DNA of 13,191 nt, from positions 1 to 13,191 of the forward strand of contig JAZQYK010000062.1 of NCBI GenBank assembly GCA_045633505.1. Reading direction: 5' to 3'. Of this stretch, positions 7,800-11,366 are shown in pieces (position 1 is the first letter of the stretch; each line of letters starts with the position of its first letter). This DNA comes from Fimenecus sp045633505. Lineage in GTDB: Bacteria; Bacillota; Clostridia; Oscillospirales; Acutalibacteraceae. The notes under the pieces were generated by a model. The model did not search any database. It was not told where the DNA came from and saw only the letters and a program-made list of their open reading frames with translations. A program made the translations under genes and the position numbers.

Positions 7800-7815
7800 C
7801 AGAAAATACTGTTGT
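7781..7815 (-). terminator. Orphan terminator-like hairpin, repeat of 5795-5832
   Basis: CAACAG (7797-7802) / CTGTTG (7809-7814), followed on the minus strand by TTTTATTTTTG. No minus-strand gene now reads into it. Bases 7781-7802 are identical to 5795-5816, so it is either a duplicated copy of the MATE terminator or the end of a lost gene. Confidence 0.6.
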
Positions 7816-7836
7816 TGTGGGGGGAGTTGCATTTTT

Positions 7837-7885
7837 ATACTCCGAAATTTTTACCTATACTCCGTACACCTTTACCCATACTCCG
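7837..7885. repeat. Three iterated ATACTCCG motifs
   Basis: ATACTCCG occurs at 7837-7844, 7857-7864 and 7878-7885, each preceded by a T-rich/TTTACC-like stretch; the period is 20-21 bases, two helical turns. It could be a protein-binding array or a remnant of the multiple terminal repeats of an IS21-type element; no transposase of that kind is present. Confidence 0.5.
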
Positions 7886-7925
7886 CAAACGATTACAAAT
7901 ATTGCGGTGACACTAAAAATGGAAC

Positions 7926-7950
7926 CAATCAGGGGACGGTTCCTTGATTG
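7926..7950 (+). repeat. REP 1: left end of the RAYT element
   Basis: 25-bp repeat CAATCA-GGGGACGGTTCC-TTGATTG, flanked by ACC and AC. The plus strand folds to an 11-bp hairpin with a CGG loop and two G-T wobbles, which become A-C mismatches on the other strand, so folding favours one strand. It lies 43 bases before the transposase gene, inverted relative to the REP after it. Confidence 0.9.
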
Positions 7951-7976
7951 ACAAAAAAGAGCATAAGTGATACAAT
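7948..7976 (+). promoter_or_regulatory. Transposase promoter with its -35 inside the REP border
   Basis: TTGACA at 7948-7953, a 17-base spacer, TACAAT at 7971-7976. The first three bases of the -35 belong to the right arm of the REP hairpin, so a protein bound to the folded or duplex REP would compete with polymerase. Confidence 0.7.
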
Positions 7977-7993
7977 AATCTTGGTGATGAAAG

Positions 7994-8740
7994 ATGCCAA
8001 GACAAGCACGAAAGCATAGCGAAAGTGGAATATATCACGTAATGCTGAGAGGAATAAACCAACAGCAGATATTTGAAGATACAGAGGACTGCGAAAAGTT
8101 TATTCAAATACTACAAGAAAGTAAGGCAGTAAGTGAGTTTAAGTTATTCGCTTACTGCCTTATGAATAATCATATACATTTGTTGATTAAACCTGAAAAA
8201 GAACCGATTGAACAGGTGTTCAAGAGAATTGGTGCAAGATATGTATATTGGTTTAATGTGAAATATCAAAGGCTCGGTCACTTGTTTCAAGACCGTTTCA
8301 AAAGTGAACCGGTTGAGGACGATTCATATTTTTTAACTGTATTAAGATATATTCATCAAAATCCAGTCAAAGCAGGAATTTGTAAGGAAGTTGAAGATTA
8401 CAAATACAGTAGTTATCAGGAATATATTACAACACCGTGGTTAGTTGATACGGATTTTACACTTAACATGATTTCAAAATCAGAGTTTGTAAGATACAAC
8501 AATGAAGCTAATTTTGATAAATGTCTTGAAGTTGAAGAAACACCTAAAATCCGTGTAACCGATGAACAGGCAAAACGGATAATCAAGAAAGTTTCAAATT
8601 GTGAAAATTCGGCAGAATTTCAAAAGCTCGACCCTATAAGTCGAGATGAATACATAGCAATTCTTAAACAAAATGGACTTTCTATTCGTCAAATTAGTAG
8701 ATTGACGGGAATAAGCTATTATATTGTGCAAAGAAGTTAA
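7994..8740 (+). CDS. REP-associated tyrosine transposase (RAYT, TnpA_REP)
   Basis: A 248-residue Y1/HUH single-strand transposase of the IS200/IS605-related RAYT group. It starts with MPRQARKHSESGIYHVMLRG, the usual RAYT opening. It carries the HUH metal-binding motif NNHIHLLI (His60, His62) and the nucleophile Tyr119 in RYIHQNPVKAG. A C-terminal helix-turn-helix follows near 225-248 (GLSIRQISRLTGIS). The Tyr attacks single-stranded DNA next to REP hairpins. All catalytic residues are present, so it looks functional. GGTGAT at 7983-7988 is a modest ribosome site for the ATG. The gene is enclosed by inverted REPs at 7926-7950 and 8813-8837, and its last 25-29 codons are repeated downstream. 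No second transposition gene is present, as expected for RAYTs. Confidence 0.95.
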   Translation: MPRQARKHSESGIYHVMLRGINQQQIFEDTEDCEKFIQILQESKAVSEFKLFAYCLMNNHIHLLIKPEKEPIEQVFKRIGARYVYWFNVKYQRLGHLFQDRFKSEPVEDDSYFLTVLRYIHQNPVKAGICKEVEDYKYSSYQEYITTPWLVDTDFTLNMISKSEFVRYNNEANFDKCLEVEETPKIRVTDEQAKRIIKKVSNCENSAEFQKLDPISRDEYIAILKQNGLSIRQISRLTGISYYIVQRS

Positions 8741-8839
8741 TTATTGACATTAAAACAAGTTTTTGATATATTGAATTTAAGGTCAGATTATCTTTTGTAG
8801 GGGATTTCGTTCCAATCAAGGAACCGTCCCCTGATTGTC
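8667..8839 (+). repeat. Right-end unit A (in the intact transposase element)
   Basis: The last 25 codons of the transposase, its 3' flank and the inverted REP: 173 bases. Units B and C repeat it. Its coding end reads YYIVQRS. Confidence 0.9.
8813..8837 (-). repeat. REP 2: right end of the RAYT element
   Basis: Exact inverted copy of the 25-bp REP (reads CAATCAAGG-AACCGT-CCCCTGATTG on the plus strand), 72 bases after the transposase stop, followed by TC. Confidence 0.9.
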
Positions 8840-9012
8840 AACAAAATGGACTTTCTATTCGTCAAATTAGTAGATTGACGGGAATAAGCTATTATATTGT
8901 ACAAAGATGTTAATTATTGACAATAAAATGAATTTTTGATATATTAAATTTAAGGTCAGATTAAATTTTACAGGGGATTTTATTCCAATCAAGGAACCGT
9001 CCCCTGATTGTC
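8840..9012 (+). repeat. Right-end unit B (truncated transposase 3' end plus REP)
   Basis: A 173-base copy of unit A without insertions or deletions, joined directly to the TC after REP 2. Its coding part would end YYIVQRC instead of QRS, and several base changes are shared with unit C, so B and C are closer to each other than to A. No start codon: a dead gene end. Confidence 0.9.
8986..9010 (-). repeat. REP 3: end of right-end unit B
   Basis: Exact inverted 25-bp REP, 173 bases after REP 2. Confidence 0.9.
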
Positions 9013-9013
9013 C

Positions 9014-9200
9014 CATAGCAATTCTTAAACAAAATGGACTTTCTATTCGTCAAATTAGTAGATTGACGGGAATTAGCTATTATATTGTACAAAGATGTTA
9101 ATTATTGACAATAAAATGAATTTTTGATATATTGAATTTAAGGTCAGATTAAATTTCATAGGGGATTTTATTCCAATCAAGGAACCGTCCCCTGATTGTC
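9014..9200 (+). repeat. Right-end unit C (truncated transposase 3' end plus REP)
   Basis: A 187-base copy corresponding to 8653-8839, 14 bases longer at its left edge than unit B and again free of indels. It shares the QRC ending with unit B. Its left junction is TGTCC followed by CATAGCAATTC, and its right junction TGTCCCAG. Confidence 0.9.
9174..9198 (-). repeat. REP 4: end of right-end unit C
   Basis: Exact inverted 25-bp REP. Plus-strand sequence right of it belongs to an unrelated gene fragment. Confidence 0.9.
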
Positions 9201-9320
9201 CCAGTTGGAGGAGAAGCTATGATTGGGGTCTTTCCAGAAGAAGGATTTGTCGGGAAAGCAAGTGTTGGTGCCGGACTTGTAGGTTGTGGCATGGTTTTCC
9301 GCGTTAAGCCAGACCAATAA
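9201..9320 (+). pseudogene. C-terminal fragment of an unrecognised protein
   Basis: In the frame ending TAA at 9318-9320 the DNA reads PVGGEAMIGVFPEEGFVGK and goes on to CGMVFRVKPDQ. It is open right up to the edge of right-end unit C, which suggests that the transposase-derived repeats replaced the 5' part of the gene. An internal ATG at 9219 has GGAGGAG 5 bases upstream and could allow a 33-residue peptide, but that site also lies in the open frame and may be chance (it encodes Gly-Gly-Glu). The Gly/Val-rich ending is not a family I recognise. It ends 14 bases before the zinc-ribbon gene, hinting that the two once formed an operon. Confidence 0.5.
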
Positions 9321-9334
9321 CGGAGGAAACTTCT

Positions 9335-9640
9335 ATGAAAATGGCTATTAAATATATTTACAACGAAAATCCGTTATATGTTCACTTAAAAAAACATTTT
9401 TGCCCTCAATGCAATACAAAAGTTGAATTAAAATATAAAAGCAAAATTGTTAATTCTAATTCGCCTGAAGCCAAACAATATGATTTTTCATTAGGTGATA
9501 CTTTCTTGGTTGGTGATGTTGAGTTTAGAACTAGGTATTTTTATTGCCCTCAATGCAAATTAGACATATCTTTTCAACAGATGAAAAGATATGAAAGATT
9601 AAAAAAAGGAAAACCAATCAGGGGACGGTTCCTTGATTGA
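9335..9640 (+). CDS. Small zinc-ribbon protein whose 3' end is a REP
   Basis: A 101-residue protein with two CPQC knuckles (Cys23/Cys26 and Cys71/Cys74), a zinc-ribbon arrangement, separated by a charged middle region. GGAGG at 9322-9326, 8 bases before the ATG, is a strong ribosome site, and the stop of the preceding fragment is 14 bases upstream. The last nine residues, KPIRGRFLD, and the TGA stop are encoded by REP 5 (9615-9639) and its flank, so the natural C-terminus, perhaps a few or many residues, has been replaced. Function is unknown; two CPxC knuckles alone do not define one. Whether the hybrid protein is stable cannot be told. Confidence 0.75.
   Translation: MKMAIKYIYNENPLYVHLKKHFCPQCNTKVELKYKSKIVNSNSPEAKQYDFSLGDTFLVGDVEFRTRYFYCPQCKLDISFQQMKRYERLKKGKPIRGRFLD
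9615..9639 (+). repeat. REP 5: forms the end of the zinc-ribbon gene
   Basis: Full 25-bp REP preceded by AAACC. Read in the frame of the zinc-ribbon gene it gives PIRGRFLD and then TGA. Confidence 0.9.
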
Positions 9641-9651
9641 CAATTCCAGAC

Positions 9652-9676
9652 CAATCAGGGGACGGTTCTATGATTA
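9652..9676 (+). repeat. REP 6 (TCTATGATTA variant)
   Basis: Left half exact; right half TCTATGATTA instead of TCCTTGATTG, which weakens the stem by one pair and changes the end. Preceded by GACC. Confidence 0.8.
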
Positions 9677-9681
9677 GCCGC

Positions 9682-9706
9682 CAATCAGGGGACGGTTCCT
9701 TGATTG
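9682..9706 (+). repeat. REP 7
   Basis: Exact 25-bp copy, only 5 bases after REP 6 and in the same orientation. Confidence 0.9.
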
Positions 9707-9715
9707 ACACCCCAA

Positions 9716-9783
9716 CTGACGAACAATCCAACACTTAAAACTTAATATTTTAGCAAAGCAGGACGAGGTTTAACCACCTCGTC
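9716..9783. repeat. Second repeat family, copy a, with hairpin
   Basis: CTGACGAACAATCC, then AACACTTAAAACTTAATATT, followed by a hairpin GACGAGGT (9762-9769) / ACCTCGTC (9776-9783). The first part recurs at 10158; the AAAGCAGGACGAGG part recurs at 9947. On the minus strand the hairpin precedes the conserved tail, like a terminator followed by a common 3' flank. Confidence 0.65.
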
Positions 9784-9837
9784 TTGTTCATTTTTCCAGC
9801 ACAACAAACACCAATTCTCCCGTGTCCAACAAACCCA

Positions 9838-9870
9838 CCAACTAAAACTAAATATTCACACTAAAAGCAG
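9838..9870. repeat. Second repeat family, copy c
   Basis: CCAACTAAAACTAAATATTC followed by ACACTAAAAGCAG; the latter part matches copy d at 10190-10204. Divergent from copies a and b. The 9784-9837 spacer before it shows no gene. Confidence 0.55.
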
Positions 9871-9888
9871 AAGGGGCTAACTGTTGGA

Positions 9889-9913
9889 CAATCAGGGGAC
9901 GGTTCCTTGATTG
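9889..9913 (+). repeat. REP 8
   Basis: Exact 25-bp copy, preceded by TGGA instead of ACC and followed by ACAATTCC, as after REP 5. Confidence 0.9.
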
Positions 9914-9919
9914 ACAATT

Positions 9920-9993
9920 CCAACAACTAAAACTTAATATTTCAACAAAGCAGGACGAGGTTTATTATATTTGACCCCGCCCTGTTTTTTCAT
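9920..9993. repeat. Second repeat family, copy b, with hairpin
   Basis: CCAACAACTAAAACTTAATA through CAAAGCAGGACGAGG, then a long-loop inverted repeat (CAGGACGAGG 9951-9960 against CCCCGCCCTG) followed by a T-run. The two mispairs are A-C on the plus strand but G-T on the minus strand, so the minus-strand RNA folds better. Confidence 0.55.
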
Positions 9994-10021
9994 TTAATAA
10001 TTGAATTGTTTAAAAAGTAAA

Positions 10022-10040
10022 CCCCTTCAAAATGAAGGGG
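10022..10040. repeat. Small hairpin
   Basis: CCCCTTC / GAAGGGG with a 5-base loop, followed by CTAACCGTTGAAAAG. The GAAGGGGCTAAC piece also occurs near 9871-9882, linking it to the second repeat family. No coding frame between 9994 and 10123. Confidence 0.5.
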
Positions 10041-10123
10041 CTAACCGTTGAAAAGTATTCAAATTAACAACCTTTTGAAAATGTAACTCTATCCAAAATA
10101 AGTTTTTTCACTTTATTGAAAAC

Positions 10124-10148
10124 CAATCAGGGGACGGTTCTATGATTG
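10124..10148 (+). repeat. REP 9 (TCTATGATTG variant)
   Basis: Right half TCTATGATTG; otherwise as consensus. Preceded by AAACC and followed by ACACCC. Confidence 0.85.
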
Positions 10149-10157
10149 ACACCCAGG

Positions 10158-10230
10158 CTGACGAAGAATCCAACACTTAAAACTTAATATTCACACTAAA
10201 AGCCGATGGGGTATCCACACCCCCTCGGCT
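10158..10230. repeat. Second repeat family, copy d, with hairpin
   Basis: CTGACGAAGAATCC, AACACTTAAAACTTAATATT, CACACTAAAAGC, then hairpin AGCCGATGGGG / CCCCCTCGGCT (10201-10230, one mispair). On the minus strand the hairpin ends in TTTT and reads as a terminator. Confidence 0.65.
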
Positions 10231-10232
10231 GC

Positions 10233-10243
10233 ACCAATCAGGG
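10233..10243 (+). repeat. Partial REP (left third)
   Basis: ACCAATCAGGG stops abruptly and is followed at once by REP 10, as if one copy had interrupted another. Confidence 0.7.
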
Positions 10244-10246
10244 CAC

Positions 10247-10271
10247 CAATCAGGGGACGGTTCCTTGATTG
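10247..10271 (+). repeat. REP 10
   Basis: Exact 25-bp copy, followed by ACACA. Confidence 0.9.
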
Positions 10272-10276
10272 ACACA

Positions 10277-10301
10277 CAATCAGGGGACGGTTCTCTGTCT
10301 T
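10277..10301 (+). repeat. REP 11: hybrid of two REP types
   Basis: Left part CAATCAGGGGACGGTTCT is consensus; the right part CTGTCTT matches the divergent REP at 10541-10565. As its two arms no longer pair, it is probably a recombinant between REP types. Confidence 0.7.
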
Positions 10302-10370
10302 CGGAAGAGTAATTAAGGCGGGGGAAGAAATTCCCCTGCCTTTTAGTCAGCTGATATAATACAACGAAAA
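10297..10370. repeat. 74-bp repeat, copy 1, with terminator-like hairpin
   Basis: Runs from GTCTTCGGAAGAG to ACAACGAAAA and recurs at 10561-10634 with one difference. It contains GGCGGGGGAA (10317-10326) / TTCCCCTGCC (10331-10340) followed by TTTT, a plus-strand terminator-like hairpin. Confidence 0.85.
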
Positions 10371-10424
10371 CCGCACCCGCTACAAAAGCAGCAGGTGCGG
10401 TTTTGGCAGGGGCAGAAGGATTCG
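10363..10424 (-). repeat. Detached tRNA-Trp 3' end plus terminator, copy 1
   Basis: 62 bases identical to 11016-11077: the terminator CCGCACC/GGTGCGG (10371-10377, 10394-10400) and the last 21 bases of tRNA-Trp including CCA (10404-10424). The rest of the tRNA is absent; the break falls in the T-loop and 3 bases later REP 12 begins. Confidence 0.85.
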
Positions 10425-10425
10425 G

Positions 10426-10486
10426 ACCAATCAGGGGACGGTTCCTTGATTGACAAAAAAGAGCATAAGTGATACAATAATCTTGG
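10426..10486 (+). mobile_element. Solo left end of a RAYT element
   Basis: Bases 10426-10486 match 7924-7984: REP, then ACAAAAAAGAGCATAAGTG, then ATACAATAATCTTGG. The promoter (TTGACA-N17-TACAAT) is thus copied, but the sequence stops about 9 bases before the transposase start codon and no transposase follows. Confidence 0.85.
10428..10452 (+). repeat. REP 12: start of a detached transposase leader
   Basis: Exact 25-bp copy, the beginning of the solo left-end sequence described next. Confidence 0.9.
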
Positions 10487-10523
10487 AACCAATCAAACCA
10501 ATCAGGGGACGGTTCTATGATTG
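10487..10523 (+). repeat. REP 13 (TCTATGATTG variant) with a partial REP before it
   Basis: AACCAATCA (10487-10495) is a broken copy; the full variant REP spans 10499-10523 and is followed by ACACCCC. Confidence 0.8.
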
Positions 10524-10540
10524 ACACCCCTGCCAACAGT

Positions 10541-10565
10541 AAGACAGGAGACGGTTCTGTGTCTT
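10541..10565 (+). repeat. REP 14: divergent REP type
   Basis: AAGACAGGAGACGG then TTCTGTGTCTT. The central GACGGTTC is shared with the main REP, but the arms are AAGACA/TGTCTT. It probably belongs to another RAYT not in the window. Confidence 0.65.
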
Positions 10566-10634
10566 CGGAGGAGTAATTAAGGCGGGGGAAGAAATTCCCC
10601 TGCCTTTTAGTCAGCTGATATAATACAACGAAAA
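10561..10634. repeat. 74-bp repeat, copy 2, with terminator-like hairpin
   Basis: Same as 10297-10370 with one substitution; hairpin at 10581-10590 / 10595-10604 followed by TTTT. Confidence 0.85.
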
Positions 10635-10691
10635 AAGCCTTGAAACCACACAGTTTCAAGGCTTTTCGTATGGCAGGGGCAGAAGGACTCG
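10633..10691 (-). repeat. Detached tRNA 3' end plus terminator, copy 2
   Basis: A perfect 14-bp hairpin (10633-10646 / 10653-10666, loop CACACA) and, at 10671-10691, a tRNA-like end: CCA, acceptor strand and part of a T-arm with GAGTCC where tRNA-Trp has GAATCC. What lies upstream on the minus strand does not fold into a tRNA. Confidence 0.7.
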
Positions 10692-10800
10692 TTCTCGTCT
10701 GCCGGCTCGGTCGGTGCTTCTGCTTCGCAGAGGTCTCCACCGGAGACCCGCACCCCACGACACGCTCCGCGTGCCGTAAATTCAACCCAATTGCACAAAC
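10692..10800. other. GC-rich spacer, no gene
   Basis: Clearly richer in G+C than its surroundings. Contains the hairpin GGTCTCC/GGAGACC (10732-10748) and reads open in several frames, which is a composition effect; none has a start signal. Probably decayed or foreign sequence between tRNA-end copies. Confidence 0.4.
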
Positions 10801-10808
10801 TAAAAAGA

Positions 10809-10863
10809 AAAAGAGCCGTAAAACGACTCTTTTCCTTTTTGGCAGGGGCAGAAGGACTCGAAC
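10809..10863 (-). repeat. Detached tRNA 3' end plus terminator, copy 3
   Basis: Hairpin AAAAGAGCCG (10809-10818) / CGACTCTTTT (10824-10833), then CCA, acceptor strand and T-arm (10840-10863), slightly longer than the other copies (through CGAAC). No D-arm or anticodon arm follows at 10864-11010. Confidence 0.7.
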
Positions 10864-11019
10864 GTCTGCTTCGGCTTACGCCTCGCATACTGACCGCTCG
10901 GCGACCCAATTTCTTGCGAAATTCGGTACCCGCCGACCGCTTTTGGCTAAAAATGATACACTGTATCGTTTTCTTAACGCCCAAACCCTCACGGGTTCTC
11001 ATCCTTTTTACTCTAAACG

Positions 11020-11057
11020 AAAACCGCACCCGCTACAAAAGCAGCAGGTGCGGTTTT
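11020..11057 (-). terminator. Terminator of tRNA-Trp
   Basis: On the minus strand AAAACCGCACC / GGTGCGGTTTT directly follows the tRNA CCA end, ending in TTTTCG. Confidence 0.85.
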
Positions 11058-11132
11058 GGCAGGGGCAGAAGGATTCGAACCCTCGGCACGCGGTTTTGGA
11101 GACCGCTGCTCTACCAACTGAGCTATACCCCT
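11057..11132 (-). tRNA. tRNA-Trp (anticodon CCA)
   Basis: A 76-nt cloverleaf on the minus strand: acceptor AGGGGTA / TGCCCCT, D-stem GCTC/GAGC with loop AGTTGGTA, anticodon stem GCGGT/ACCGC with loop CTCCAAA (anticodon CCA), 5-base variable loop GTGCC, T-stem GAGGG/CCTTC around TTCGAAT, discriminator G and encoded CCA. All stems pair, with one G-T in the T-stem and one in the acceptor. A terminator follows at once. Its 3' 21 bases occur once more exactly at 10404-10424 and in similar form at 10671 and 10840. Confidence 0.96.
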
Positions 11133-11285
11133 ATATCAACGTTTCAGCGACCTGTGCCTTCAAAATGTACCCCGAAATGTACCCGGTTTGGAGTGAAAAT
11201 CGCCGATTCCTATTGTGCTGTCATCTGAAAATTTAGATATCTTCAAATCACGTTTATATTATACACACTTTTCGGCTTTTGTCAA
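11133..11285 (-). promoter_or_regulatory. Putative tRNA-Trp promoter and leader
   Basis: On the minus strand TTGACA (11285-11280), a 16-base spacer, TATAAT (11263-11258): consensus boxes. They lie 126 bases before the tRNA, a long leader. In between is a 12-base direct repeat of AATGTACCC (11164, 11176). The promoter could instead serve another small transcript. Confidence 0.6.
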
Positions 11286-11312
11286 TGCGTTTTCACAATA
11301 AATATTGCAAAA

Positions 11313-11346
11313 AATAAAAAAGTACCCACTATATCTAGTGGGTACT
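11313..11346 (-). terminator. Terminator of the relaxase gene
   Basis: A perfect 10-bp stem AGTACCCACT (11321-11330) / AGTGGGTACT (11337-11346), loop ATATCT, followed on the minus strand by TTTTTATTTTTT; 20 bases after the relaxase stop. Confidence 0.92.
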
Positions 11347-11366
11347 AAAAATTTCTATATATGAGT

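Noticed and set aside
8840..9200. Two additional small transposase genes
   Set aside because: Units B and C contain only the last 25-29 codons with no start codon or ribosome site; they are gene ends, not genes.
7926..10565. CRISPR array
   Set aside because: Repeats are 25 bp and palindromic, but spacing runs from 5 to several hundred bases, orientation varies, and copies are tied to a RAYT gene; no cas genes.
10177..10785. Minus-strand open frame of 202 codons
   Set aside because: It runs through four to five REPs, two tRNA-end copies and terminators; the protein is a repeat of REP-encoded EPSPDW-like pieces and has no ribosome site.
10671..10863. Two further tRNA genes
   Set aside because: Only the CCA, acceptor strand and T-arm side are present; no D-arm or anticodon arm can be folded from the adjoining sequence.
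10607..11236. Several overlapping open frames on both strands (10607-11029 minus, 10640-11236 and 10791-11228 plus)
   Set aside because: They overlap the intact tRNA-Trp and terminators and follow a local rise in G+C that removes stop codons. No start signals or family motifs.
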